Positions 8,325-15,893 of a stretch of 64,000 nt of DNA are shown here, piece by piece. A program made the translations under genes and the position numbers. Source of the DNA: Acidimicrobiaceae bacterium (GTDB taxonomy: Bacteria; Actinomycetota; Acidimicrobiia; Acidimicrobiales; JAUTXP01); NCBI GenBank assembly GCA_030837965.1, contig JAUTXP010000058.1, positions 62,001 through 126,000 of the forward strand, given 5' to 3'. Numbering within the stretch: position 1 is the first letter of the stretch; every line of letters starts with the position of its first letter. The notes beneath the pieces were generated by a model. It had not been told where the DNA came from, made no database searches, and was given only the letters and a program-made list of their open reading frames with translations.

Positions 8325-9043
8325 ATGCCGGGTGATGTCGATCGCAAGCAGCTATGGGGCGGGCTGGCTCGCGGTGTGCCATCTGCAACAGTGAGCTGAC
8401 GCATCTGGACGGCCTCGACTCGATTGTTGGGGACGAGGCGCACATTCGGTCTCGGAAGCCGAGCGGGCCCCGCCACGAGCCGGACTACCCGGTCGAGATG
8501 GTGGACACGTACGCCAACTTGATCCTGCTTTGCAAAGCGCACCACAAGCTCGTTGACGACAACTGGGTGGTCTTCCCCTCCGAGGCTCTCGAGGAGATCA
8601 AGCGGAACCACGAACACCGCGTCAAGGAGTCATTGACGAACGAGGCCTCCGATTGGGTCGAGGACCCAGACGTGCGCCGGCTCGAAACGGGCACCGAGTT
8701 GGCCAATATCGTCATGTCTGCGTCCGCATACGTGATGGGGAACGACCACCCAGGAGACGAGGAAGAGGCCACCATCATCAGTGCGCTTCTTCAAGAAGCG
8801 CAGGATTGGGGTGACATCGCCGGGGATGTGGGCCAGCGGGGCCGGGTCGACGCCGCGATGAGCCTGCACTCGCAGTTGGAGGATCTAGCAGCCCGCGGGT
8901 TTGCAGTTGTCGGAGGCCTCGGGCGATACCGCATCGCCCGAGGACTGATCGTGCCCACCGCCTTCGTCCGGATCGTGCGGGTCGCGGCGCCACAGGGCGA
9001 GGACGGCTTCGCCGGAGCAGCTCAAGGAGCCGCGGATGAATAG
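8325..9043 (+). pseudogene. HNH endonuclease-type protein with an N-terminal frameshift
   Basis: The HNH fold is clear: CAICNSELT zinc-type Cys pair, GDEAHIRSRKPSGPRH with the catalytic His, and NLILLCKAHHKLVDD, followed by a helical C-terminal domain. The main frame starts only at ATG 8354. However, a well-placed site (GGGGAGGT) and ATG at 8325 open another frame, MPGDVDRKQLWG, which is exactly how proteins of this type normally begin. The two frames would join as QLW-G-RAGSRCAIC if one G were added near 8357. So either the gene lost one base in a G-run or the base call is short by one. HNH proteins nick or cut DNA; the target here is unknown. Confidence 0.75.
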
Positions 9044-9142
9044 CACGGATGACGTTGCGCGGATGCATTCGCCGACGTCTTCTTCGCGCGCATCGGCTTG
9101 GACCCGGAGTACGCGGCTCGGCTGCGAGACCACGGTCTCTGA
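9036..9142 (+). pseudogene. Possible short frameshifted gene after the HNH gene
   Basis: An ATG at 9036 overlaps the end of the HNH gene (MNSTDDVA), and after one base shift the frame continues DAFADVFFARIGLDPEYAARL to a stop at 9142. The second piece is compositionally protein-like and has no start of its own. Low confidence; it could be chance. Confidence 0.3.
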
Positions 9143-9227
9143 CAACTATCGGTCGCGGTCGCCAGCCTTTAGGGCGGTGTTGTTCTTCGCGGGTTGGGCG
9201 CGGGTCCGCGGCTTTGGGCCACGACTA

Positions 9228-10133
9228 TCAATCAAAGTCCCAACTGATGCCCGGCCCCGGGCCCGTTGGGATTACTACCCGCGTCCCGCTGCCCCCGACG
9301 GCGAAGCACAACCACACCTCGCCGCCTCCCGAGTACGTGTCGAGTAGGTAGCTCACGCCGCCCGTCGTGCCACTGGCGAGCGGATGCGGGCCACCCAGCC
9401 CGTTCCAGCCAGTGGCGCATGCGGCCGCATTCGTGTCGGTCCGGGGCGCGCCGCCGCTGACCGACTGCACGACAACCCGACCCCCAACACTGTCTCCGCC
9501 CCCGGCGTCGATCCTGAAGCACACCCAATTGGTGCCGGGCGCCGCTTGTTCGGAGTAGAGCCGGTGATAGATCCCTCCGAGATAACCCTCGGAGAGTTGT
9601 CCGACAGTGCAGGAGCCGGAGACCGCGCCGGGACCGCCGGCACCGCTCTGCGGCATGTGGATCGTGTCGATGGCGACCCATGTGATGAGGAAGTCCTCGG
9701 TGCTATCCAGGCAGTCGCCACCCCTCGTGGGGTCAGGCGCAAGGATGCCAACTGCCTGGAAGTCGTCGAGGTTGCCGTTCGCATCCCGTACCGCTACGAA
9801 CACGCTTCCGACTGCGTCGAAGTGGAAACCCGCGCCGTTATTGGTGGTGCCGTTGCCGCTAGTGAGCAAGCAAGACCCACCGGACGAGCCGCCGTAGGCG
9901 GTGAACGCGCCAAAGGGGCAGCCGGCGGATTGAGTGATGTTGAAGTACGTATTGATGGGAGAGCCGGGCGGTACGGCGATCCCAGGGGAAATGCGCATCG
10001 ATGCCGGACCCGCGCACACACTCGATGCTGGCCGCGTGCTGGGCGTCGTCGATGCAAGAACCGGCGTGCTGAACATGAGCAGAACCACGCTTGTCAACAG
10101 CCCGCTGGCCAACGACAGCCTCCAAGTCCTCAT
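9228..10133 (-). CDS. Secreted protein with a WVCFR / NAAACAT domain
   Basis: Start MRTWRLSLASGLL at 10133 gives a signal peptide ending near LASTTPST; the frame opens 20 codons further upstream. The first 130 residues are unique. The last approximately 115 residues (from GSCTVGQLSEG through WVCFRIDAGGG, SVGGRVVVQS, NAAACATGW, GPHPLASGT, YLLDTYSGGGEVWLC) are homologous to the C-terminus of the RCC1 protein at 22877-24832. The conserved Cys and Trp suggest a disulphide-stabilised extracellular domain. The function is unknown to me. It lies in the island although its partner lies outside it. Confidence 0.7.
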   Translation of the reverse strand: MRTWRLSLASGLLTSVVLLMFSTPVLASTTPSTRPASSVCAGPASMRISPGIAVPPGSPINTYFNITQSAGCPFGAFTAYGGSSGGSCLLTSGNGTTNNGAGFHFDAVGSVFVAVRDANGNLDDFQAVGILAPDPTRGGDCLDSTEDFLITWVAIDTIHMPQSGAGGPGAVSGSCTVGQLSEGYLGGIYHRLYSEQAAPGTNWVCFRIDAGGGDSVGGRVVVQSVSGGAPRTDTNAAACATGWNGLGGPHPLASGTTGGVSYLLDTYSGGGEVWLCFAVGGSGTRVVIPTGPGPGISWDFD

Positions 10134-10193
10134 GGGCCGTGTATTCGCCGCAACCGGGGTGCCGGCCTTGCAGAAGACTCCAATACCCCCCAA

Positions 10194-10228
10194 TCGAGGG
10201 GTCGAGGGGTCGAGGGGTCGAGGGGTCG
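10194..10228 (+). repeat. 8-bp tandem repeat, four copies
   Basis: TCGAGGGG is repeated four times without a break followed by TCG. It lies about 60 bases upstream of the start of the minus-strand secreted protein at 10133, so copy-number change could alter its promoter spacing. The same G-rich stretch could simply be slippage-prone junk. Confidence 0.7.
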
Positions 10229-10370
10229 CGGGCTCTCCTCGTCCTCAACGTGGCGGCGCGACCCTTCTCGAAGGCAACGGCGGTGGCGCGGCGCCTCGCG
10301 GGCGGCACCATCGTCTCCACTCAAACGAGCCATCGGACCATCGCGCCCCGCGCCTCATGCGGCCGATGGT

Positions 10371-10432
10371 CACCGGTCGCCGTCACCAAACCCTGAGCGG
10401 CGTGTTCGGCGGGCACAGCGTCAGCACCGGGC
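10371..10432 (-). repeat. Approximately 62-bp repeat, copy A
   Basis: Matches 11351-11412 closely: both contain ACCGGTCGCCGTCACC and GAGCGGCGTGTT, then GGGCACAGCG. On the minus strand both read as the end of an open frame, PVLTLCPPNTPLR here and PVLALCPPNTPLR in copy B. A weaker relative precedes the repeat copy at 13868. Confidence 0.65.
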
Positions 10433-10436
10433 TGTC

Positions 10437-10505
10437 ATGGTTTCGCGGGTCGGGTAGCTCACCCACCGCCCGGAACGTGGACAGGCTTCGCTGGCGGTGG
10501 CGGGC
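10437..10505 (-). pseudogene. Relic of a serine recombinase C-terminus
   Basis: Bases 10441-10499 match 2677-2735, inside the recombinase stump, at 55 of 59 positions by eye. Minus-strand translation gives RQRSLSTFRAVGELPDPRN against RQRILSTFRALAGLPDPRN. Here the frame continues into the 62-bp repeat (HDSPVLTLCPPNTPLRVW) and stops. It is a second, different recombinase tail, presumably from another integration or a duplication. Confidence 0.7.
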
Positions 10506-10547
10506 GAACCGCACCGAGCGCCGCGCCCACGGGGTACGCGGGGGCCG

Positions 10548-10949
10548 CTACGCAACCACTACGACGCCAGTCCCGCGCGCAGTAGACATCGGGCAGTAAC
10601 TATCGGGCACCATCACTAGGCCTCGGGCGTACCCAAAGAACTGGAGCACGACATAAGCAGAACCAGCAACTACCACCGATTCGCCTTCCGTGATGACTAC
10701 CGCACCACAGTTCCCAAAATATGAATAACCCCAGACTCCGCTGCCCGCCGACGGAGTCAACCCAGGAGCACCGGCGCACGTATTGTTCCATTCCTGGGTA
10801 ACAAAGCCTGACTGATTCCCAAGAGTGAGCGGTGGGGAGAACGTGAGCGTGTCGTTCTCGACGCAGAGTTGCCTTGCCTGCGCGCTGGGTTGCGGCAGGA
10901 AGACAGTCGCCGAACACAACATGGCAATGAGCAGCACTCGACGCAACAT
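10548..10949 (-). CDS. Small secreted protein, 133 aa
   Basis: Start MLRRVLLIAMLCSATV at 10949 gives a signal peptide likely cleaved after [10 protein letters not shown] lies just upstream. The mature part has four Cys (LCVEND, NTCAGAP, FGNCGAVV, DSYCPM), suggesting disulphides, and it is rich in Gly, Ser and aromatic residues. No family recognised. Composition and layout resemble the other short exported proteins of the window, for example 42611-43294. Confidence 0.55.
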   Translation of the reverse strand: MLRRVLLIAMLCSATVFLPQPSAQARQLCVENDTLTFSPPLTLGNQSGFVTQEWNNTCAGAPGLTPSAGSGVWGYSYFGNCGAVVITEGESVVVAGSAYVVLQFFGYARGLVMVPDSYCPMSTARGTGVVVVA

Positions 10950-11430
10950 GGAGTCCTCCCGACCCAATCGTCACGATTGTAGTGATTTCATCGCAGTGTG
11001 GCACAAGTGCGAGTGCCTTCGATACCCCCCCAAATGGGGGGAATTCCCTGACCAGATGATCTCGGCAAGCTGCTTCGGTGTCCACGTTGGCTCGATGGCC
11101 GACGTGGCGATCCTGGCCAGTTCCTTTGTGTGAGTCGATCGCCCAGCACGTTAAGTGCGGGACGCCCAGTACCCACGTTCGCCGCCCCGACGCTGCGCGT
11201 GTGGCGTACGCACGTCTCCTGCCCTGCACGGCTCCGAGCTCGCGCCTGAGTTCCTCCTTCGAAATACCCACACATCGAGATCCTGGGCTGGGGGCTCGTT
11301 CATCCCCAACGGGTTTCTCCGGGCGCAGCGTCGAGTTGGTCGGGGGCGGCTACCGGTCGCCGTCACCCGCCCGGAGCGGCGTGTTGGGTGGGCACAGCGC
11401 CAGTACCGGGCCGGGGATCGTCGCTTGGGG
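10950..11430. other. Gene-free stretch before the cassette-like array
   Basis: No supportable gene. It holds a short perfect palindrome around 11024-11040 (CCCCCC-AAAT-GGGGGG type) and repeat copy B at 11351-11412. The first 83-bp element begins at its right edge. By analogy with integrons, an attI-like site or promoter could lie here, but I see no direct evidence. Confidence 0.4.
11351..11412 (-). repeat. Approximately 62-bp repeat, copy B
   Basis: Second copy of the segment at 10371-10432, one base shorter and with about ten substitutions. It ends 18 bases before the first 83-bp inverted-repeat element (11431), so in this copy the two repeats form one composite of about 160 bp. Confidence 0.65.
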
Positions 11431-11513
11431 GGTGTTCGTACAATGACACCCCAGGACCACCAAGCTCTTGACCTGCGGTTTCGCGCGGGGCCGGGTGCCA
11501 TTGTGCGAACACC
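11431..11513 (+). repeat. 83-bp attC-like element, copy R1
   Basis: Left arm GGTGTTCGTACAATGACACC at 11431-11450 pairs with the right arm at 11494-11513 (GGTGCCATTGTGCGAACACC). The 43-base interior contains GACCACCAAGCTCTTGACC. It is the first of a series of elements that alternate with genes to 16.6 kb. Within the arms, CACAAT and ATTGTG occupy the positions that the R'' and R' boxes would take in an integron attC. Confidence 0.8.
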
Positions 11514-11563
11514 TCTCTCCTCCAGAGTGGATCCGAATGTTCGGGAGGGAGGAACATTGACCA

Positions 11564-12448
11564 ATGACACTCCCGCCCCTGGATGCTCCGGACCTCGCGC
11601 CATGGGGGCTCACGGGTGTCGTCGTCGGCACTGCGCGCTCGACCTTCCCAGGCCGAGCGGTCTACCCGGTTCAGTCGGACCAAGGAGTGTTTGCCGCCAA
11701 GGTGTCTCGACGGACCTCGCAACCCAATCCGGGCAGCGAAGACTCGATACGTCTGCTGGAGTACCTCCAGGCGCGGGGGTTGCTCCACGTACCGACGCCC
11801 CTGCGGACTCTCGACGGGCATGCGAGCGCCGCGTCGGGCGGGAGCGACATCACGGTCCTGGAGTTCGTTCCGCGCCCGCTCTACGCCGAGGCGACACCGC
11901 CGGCGTCCGCTTGGAGCGACCTGGGCGCGGCTGCCGCTGCATTGAACGACATCACGGGCTACCCCCGCCGATTCGCGGTCCCGGTGGACGAAGCCCTCGT
12001 CCACCTCCGGGCCCGGTCCGAGCAGGCGGCGTTCGAAAGGCCGTTTCGCGATGCCCTGGCGCGGGCGTCTCAGGTGACCGAGTCCAGTCGGGCGGCGCTC
12101 ATCCACGGTGAGATCAATGAGGCGAACGCACTCCGCCGACACGACGGGACGGTCGTGCTCGTCGACTGGGACCAGGCGGGAACCGGGCCCGTGGCGCTCG
12201 AGCTCGGATACCCCCTGATCATCGCCTTCGTCGATATAGACACGCACCGACTCCACGAGCAGCGAGCAAAGGCTTTCTATGACGCGTACCGAAGCTCCGG
12301 CGGCATCGTTGACCCGCTGGCGACCTTCGCGGCGGCGGTCTTTCATGCTCTGCGGTACATGTGGTTCGCGGACGTCGACAGGCGATGGGACCGAATCTCC
12401 TGGGCGCTCCGGAATGAGTCGCAGTTGCTCGACGTGGTCGCCGGATAG
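11564..12448 (+). CDS. Aminoglycoside-phosphotransferase-like kinase
   Basis: A 294-residue APH/choline-kinase-fold protein. The catalytic loop reads ALIHGEINEANALRR and the metal-binding segment VLVDWDQAGTGP, spaced as in the family. The usual HGD aspartate is Glu here (HGE), a conservative but rare change at the proposed catalytic base. The N-terminal lobe is short (VFAAKVSRRT would carry the ATP-binding Lys). It could phosphorylate an aminoglycoside, a macrolide or another small molecule. It lies alone between repeat copies R1 and R2, as a resistance cassette would. ATG at 11564. Confidence 0.8.
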   Translation: MTLPPLDAPDLAPWGLTGVVVGTARSTFPGRAVYPVQSDQGVFAAKVSRRTSQPNPGSEDSIRLLEYLQARGLLHVPTPLRTLDGHASAASGGSDITVLEFVPRPLYAEATPPASAWSDLGAAAAALNDITGYPRRFAVPVDEALVHLRARSEQAAFERPFRDALARASQVTESSRAALIHGEINEANALRRHDGTVVLVDWDQAGTGPVALELGYPLIIAFVDIDTHRLHEQRAKAFYDAYRSSGGIVDPLATFAAAVFHALRYMWFADVDRRWDRISWALRNESQLLDVVAG

Positions 12449-12550
12449 CGTCGAGTCCTCCCCACAGGCGTCGCCCCGGACCTACCGTCCCCCCACGTCG
12501 AAGCGTCGTGCGCCCAGCGCCAGAGCAGGACCGGGGACGAGTCCGAGCGG

Positions 12551-12632
12551 GGTGTTCGCATGATGACACCCCACGTCCACCAAGCCGCTGACCTGGGTTT
12601 CGTACACGGGCGCGTGTCGTTGTGCGAAGAGC
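12551..12632 (+). repeat. 83-bp attC-like element, copy R2
   Basis: Left arm GGTGTTCGCATGATGACACC at 12551-12570; right arm around 12613-12632 contains GTGTCGTTGTGCGAA and then diverges (GAGC for CACC). The interior keeps GTCCACCAAGCCGCTGACC. It is one base shorter than R1 and R3. It separates the phosphotransferase from the P-loop kinase. Confidence 0.78.
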
Positions 12633-12664
12633 CTGCGCTGCTCTTGTTCGTACATCATGGCTCC

Positions 12665-13135
12665 GTGGCTACGGCATACCTCGTGCACGGTTTCCTGGGA
12701 GCAGGCAAGACGACTTTCGCCGAAGCGTTGGCGCAGTCATCCGGCGGCATACGTCTGTCTCTAGACGAGTGGTACCTGCGACTGTTCGCCGACGCTCCGA
12801 CCGAGCACCTCGACGCGGCATCGTGGAAGAGGCTCGACGCGATGATGGCCGACATGTGGCCTCAGATGCTTCGCAGCGGCGTGGACGTGGTCTTGGACTT
12901 CGGCTTCTGGACCCGCCCCTCACGCGACCGAGCCCGCTCGGCCGCTGCGGCGGTCGGTGCCGACACCATTCTGTATCTCGTGACGTGTGACGACGCAGTC
13001 GCCCTCGGTCGGTGCTTGGCACGCAACTCGCTTGGCGGACCCAGCTTCATCATCACGCCCGCAGGGTTCGAAGAGATGCGGTCGCGGTTCGAGCCCTTGG
13101 GCCATGACGAGGCTCACGTCCTCGTGGAGACGTAG
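12665..13135 (+). CDS. P-loop kinase (AAA_33 / Zeta-CPT-like), 156 aa
   Basis: A compact nucleotide-binding protein with Walker A GFLGAGKTTFA at residues 9-19 and a hydrophobic strand ending in Asp (VDVVLDFGFW) that suits the second metal- or substrate-binding site. The size and LSLDEWYLRL segment after the P-loop resemble small-molecule kinases such as chloramphenicol phosphotransferase and zeta-like kinases. The substrate is unknown. I chose GTG 12665 (VATAYLVHGFLG); the frame reaches further upstream but that part lies in repeat R2. It fills one unit between R2 and R3. Confidence 0.75.
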   Translation: MATAYLVHGFLGAGKTTFAEALAQSSGGIRLSLDEWYLRLFADAPTEHLDAASWKRLDAMMADMWPQMLRSGVDVVLDFGFWTRPSRDRARSAAAAVGADTILYLVTCDDAVALGRCLARNSLGGPSFIITPAGFEEMRSRFEPLGHDEAHVLVET

Positions 13136-13236
13136 GCGCGCCAGGAACGCGAGGCCGGTCCTCAGCGATCTCCGCCGCGTCGTCGTAACACTGCATACGG
13201 GCGACCGAGGCGAAGCGGCGGCTGGCTTGCAGCGCG

Positions 13237-13319
13237 GGTGTTCGCATAATGACACCCCAGGTCCACTGCGCCGCTGACCTGCGGTTTCGCACGCGGGCCG
13301 GTGTCGTTGTGCGAACACC
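13237..13319 (+). repeat. 83-bp attC-like element, copy R3 (best copy)
   Basis: The most regular copy: GGTGTTCGCATAATGACACC at 13237-13256 and GGTGTCGTTGTGCGAACACC at 13300-13319 are complementary at all positions but two (one of them a G-T wobble), around a 43-base interior. The interior itself holds AGGTC...GACCT, able to form an inner stem. The outer arms include GCATAAT and GTTGTGC in attC R''/R' orientation; GTTGTGC misses the GTTRRRY consensus at one base. Confidence 0.85.
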
Positions 13320-13328
13320 GCCCTTTAC

Positions 13329-13759
13329 TCAGGGCCAGATCAGTTGCTCGATGCCGCCTGGGACGAGTTCGCAGGCCCCACGTCCGCAGGGCCGCCACCG
13401 CACGCGGACGCGCCCCGTCGGGTCGTCGCGTATCGTCTGCTCCGCGATCTCGTACGCCGACTGATCCACGAACCGCCCTTCTAATACGAAGACGATCTCG
13501 TGCGCTGGTTCTCCGTCCAGTTCGAAGATGTTCTCGAGCACGCCGAGCAGCCCGAGGTCGTCGACCTGCTGCGGATCTCGCGGATCTCGCGGACCGCGGC
13601 GTTGGCGGCTCGCTCTCCGAACCCGACGTGTCCGCCGAGAGGTCGCTCGAAATGTCGCCCAGATCCGTCCTCGTTCTCGGACACGAGGATCGCTCCATCC
13701 CTCGGCCGTCGGATGACCACCATCGCCTTGTTGACCTGACGCGACACGTTGCGAGTCAA
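13329..13759 (-). pseudogene. NUDIX hydrolase, one frameshift
   Basis: The N-terminal frame (start 13759) contains AMVVIRRPRDGAILVSEN, PLGGHVGFGERAANAAVREI, the beginning of the NUDIX box G-x5-E-x7-R-E. Just after the REIREI stretch the frame is lost, and the protein continues in a second frame as QQVDDLGLLGVLENIFELDG, EIVFVLEGRF and so on to a stop at 13329. The shift falls inside a 9-bp direct duplication (CGGATCTCG twice, about 13572-13590), a typical slippage site. NUDIX enzymes hydrolyse nucleoside diphosphate derivatives. It is the only unit in the array on the minus strand, and it reads into R3. Confidence 0.8.
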
Positions 13760-13867
13760 TCAGTTGCAGCGCTCAACTCGCTACCTGTCACTGGCATCTG
13801 TCCTGAGCGTCATGTTCGGCGGAGAGAGTGCTAGCGCGGGGCCCGGCAGCGTCGCGGCCGAGTGCGG

Positions 13868-13907
13868 AGTGTTCGCACAATGACACCCCTACGTCCACTG
13901 GCATGAC
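13868..13907 (+). repeat. attC-like element, copy R4 (left half only)
   Basis: AGTGTTCGCACAATGACACC at 13868-13887 and the following CGTCCACTGG...ATGACC match the left arm and interior of R3. The right arm is not recognisable. A degraded relative of the 62-bp repeat precedes it (about 13803-13850, GTTCGGCGG). The copy has probably lost its right end by deletion. Confidence 0.65.
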
Positions 13908-14023
13908 CACGCAAGAACCGGCTCGCCTCGTTCGGCAAGGCGGCTTACGGGACTCGGAACCACGCGGTCGCAACGCTTGGACGGAGCACGATCAGCGGTG
14001 ACAGACAATGGCATTCTGTTGGG

Positions 14024-15154
14024 GTGCCAATTGTCCACCCACGGCCGACAGAAGCTACTGCCAAGGAGCTGTACGCGAACGCTTTTAGGTGTGCAGCGCC
14101 CGACTGCCAGCAACCGCTCTATCGAGTCGAACCGGAATCGTGGATGCAAACGCTGAACTCGCGGATTGCTCATATCTGTGCGAGAAGCGAAGGGGGTCCT
14201 CGGTGGGATCCGGACATGTCATCCGAGGAGAACCGTTCGCGGACCAACCTGCTGGTGCTATGCCTTGCGCACGCGGCAGAGGTGGATGCCCCCGAGCGGG
14301 TGAATCGATTTCCCGCGGATCTCCTGAAGGAATGGAAGAGGTCACAGCTTGAGGAATTTGATCGAGTACGGCGAGGGTGGGCCTTGAGCGACGACGACGT
14401 AGCGAGCGTTCTCCAGCTCACTCTCGGGTCCAATGCAATAGCCATCGTGCAGTCGGAGGCCGCGCTTGGCGGTGCAGGGGGTGCCGCTCCCGGCGCCGGT
14501 GGGGGTGGCGGAGGCGCTGTTGGGCACGGTGCGATCGCGGGAGATGGTGGATCGGGCGGCGAGATCGTGTGGGTGACCTTACCTGCCGAGGACTTGCCCG
14601 ACTCGATCACGGTCACCGTCGGTCAAGGCGGCGAAACGGGTGTAGACGGTGGCGACAGCAGCGACGGCGGCAACACATCGTTCGGCGATCTCATACTTGC
14701 GCGTGGTGGCAAGGGCGGAAAGGACGCCAATACCAAAATGGCCGAGATGGCCGCTGTCCTCATCGACCGGCTGACGGTAGCCGCGCTGTTCTTCGCGGAC
14801 CACGCTCAGGTGCGCGACGGCTTGCTCTTCGTCTCCGGTGGAGGGTGGGGCCTCTACAACGTCCCCTCGAATGCTGTGATCGCTGGGGCCGTTGTGTTCG
14901 TGCTTGACCTCCTGCCGGGCGACAAGTCTGGCGTTCTCCCGTTGGCCGTTGAGTTGCAGGACCCTGCGGGGCTCTCTCGGTGGGCGTCGCCCTTTGACGT
15001 GGAGTTCGTATCGACGGAGACTGCCGTACGGATGTGCTTGGTCTACCCCTTCGCTACCAACGCGGACGTGGAAGGCCGATGGTCGGCGCGCATCCTCCTT
15101 GAGAGCGGAACAGTGGTTGCAACGCACCACATCGACATTCGACTCGGAGACTGA
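14024..15154 (+). CDS. HNH-like domain + Gly-rich linker + C-terminal globular domain
   Basis: A 376-residue mosaic. Residues 20-95 resemble an HNH nuclease: CAAPDCQQPLYR, SRIAHICARSEGGPRWDP, NRSRTNLLVLCLAHAAEVD. Residues about 145-235 are an almost pure Gly/Ala-rich segment (GGGGGGAVGHGAIAGDGG) as found in tail fibres and structural linkers. The last 135 residues (ALFFADHAQVRDGLLFVSGG, LPLAVELQDPAGL) form a separate domain that I associate with an uncharacterised actinobacterial family. The GTG at 14024 (VPIVHPRPT) is the start. The combination suggests a nuclease tethered by a flexible linker. It occupies the unit between R4 and R5. Confidence 0.7.
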   Translation: MPIVHPRPTEATAKELYANAFRCAAPDCQQPLYRVEPESWMQTLNSRIAHICARSEGGPRWDPDMSSEENRSRTNLLVLCLAHAAEVDAPERVNRFPADLLKEWKRSQLEEFDRVRRGWALSDDDVASVLQLTLGSNAIAIVQSEAALGGAGGAAPGAGGGGGGAVGHGAIAGDGGSGGEIVWVTLPAEDLPDSITVTVGQGGETGVDGGDSSDGGNTSFGDLILARGGKGGKDANTKMAEMAAVLIDRLTVAALFFADHAQVRDGLLFVSGGGWGLYNVPSNAVIAGAVVFVLDLLPGDKSGVLPLAVELQDPAGLSRWASPFDVEFVSTETAVRMCLVYPFATNADVEGRWSARILLESGTVVATHHIDIRLGD

Positions 15155-15251
15155 GCGATTCCGGGCATCACCCGAGCGCGCGGAATCCACCATCAGGGAG
15201 ACCACGGGCGGCCCGTCAGGTCGATCCCCGTGCGCTCACCAAGGGTCACAC

Positions 15252-15332
15252 GGCTCGGGTTGTGCCCTTCCAGCCCCACCGAGTTCCTGACCTGCGACGT
15301 TGCGCAGCAAGTAAACCGTCGTGCGAACACCC
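15252..15332 (+). repeat. attC-like element, copy R5 (degraded)
   Basis: The right part, CTGACCTGCG at 15287 through CGTCGTGCGAACACC ending at 15332, is clearly the family sequence. The interior CCAGCCCCACCGAGTTCCTGACC aligns with R1, but the left arm is poorly conserved. It separates the HNH/Gly-rich gene from the DUF4160/DUF2442 pair. Confidence 0.6.
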
Positions 15333-15359
15333 TGGTTGGTTCGACCATGATGCCGGGCG

Positions 15360-15617
15360 ATGCCTCGACTGTCAGCGTTCTACGGCGTCGTCATCTACAT
15401 GTACTGGCGTGATCACTCCCCGCCACACTTCCATGCCGAGTACGGCGACCAGGAAGCACCCATCGTGATCGGCGACGGACGCGTCTACGCCGGTTCGCTG
15501 CCGCCGCGCGCCCTCCGAATGGTCAGGGAGTGGCGCCTGCATCTGGACGAACTTCATCGGGCGTGGGCGCTCGCGTCCAGCCGTGAGGACCCCGGTACCA
15601 TTGAGCCGCTGCCATGA
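15360..15617 (+). CDS. DUF4160 protein, toxin-antitoxin-like pair member
   Basis: An 85-residue protein with the DUF4160 signature: YGVVIYMYWRDHSPPHFHAE, IVIGDGRVYAGSLPPRALRMV and EWRLHLDELHRAWALA. DUF4160 genes are usually paired with DUF2442, as here, and the pair is often regarded as a candidate toxin-antitoxin or addiction module; the biochemical role is not established. The gene overlaps the next by four bases (ATGA), so translation is likely coupled. Pairs of this kind are frequent in integron cassette arrays. Confidence 0.85.
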   Translation: MPRLSAFYGVVIYMYWRDHSPPHFHAEYGDQEAPIVIGDGRVYAGSLPPRALRMVREWRLHLDELHRAWALASSREDPGTIEPLP

Positions 15618-15892
15618 AGAGAACCATCAGGATTCCCAAGGTCACCGCCGTAGAGGTACAGCCGCCGTACGCGCTGCGTCTCACGTTCGACGACGGCATG
15701 ACGCGTGAATTGGACTTGGCCTACGAACTCTGGGGTCCCATGTTTGAGTCGTTGAGGGACCCGGCATTCTTCGCTCAGGTCGTCGTCGAGCATGGCACCG
15801 TCGTGTGGCCGAACGGGGTCGACCTCGACCCGTTGGTCCTCCACGGCGACTTCGAGCCCGCTATCTCGCAGAACCAGCAACAAGTCGTCTAG
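15614..15892 (+). CDS. DUF2442 protein, partner of DUF4160
   Basis: A 92-residue protein: KVTAVEVQPPYALRLTFDDG, ELDLAYELWGPMFESLRDP, and WPNGVDLDPLVLHGDFEP. These are the hallmark strands of DUF2442. Its ATG lies in the stop of DUF4160. No DNA-binding motif is evident. A truncated IS481-like element begins 2 bases after the stop, so the 3' end of the unit has been overrun. Confidence 0.87.
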   Translation: MKRTIRIPKVTAVEVQPPYALRLTFDDGMTRELDLAYELWGPMFESLRDPAFFAQVVVEHGTVVWPNGVDLDPLVLHGDFEPAISQNQQQVV

Positions 15893-15893
15893 C

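Larger units (their letters stand above)
10134..10547. other. Gene-free stretch with repeat and recombinase relics
   Basis: No convincing gene. It contains four tandem copies of TCGAGGGG (10194-10225), a 62-bp segment (10371-10432) repeated at 11351-11412, and a 59-bp relic (10441-10499) of a serine recombinase 3' end. These point to repeated insertion and deletion here. Confidence 0.6.

Noticed and set aside
9228-10193. Use of the first ATG at 10193 for the secreted protein
   Set aside because: The extra 20 residues would put a hydrophilic stretch before the signal peptide; MRTWRLSLASGLL at 10133 is a better start.
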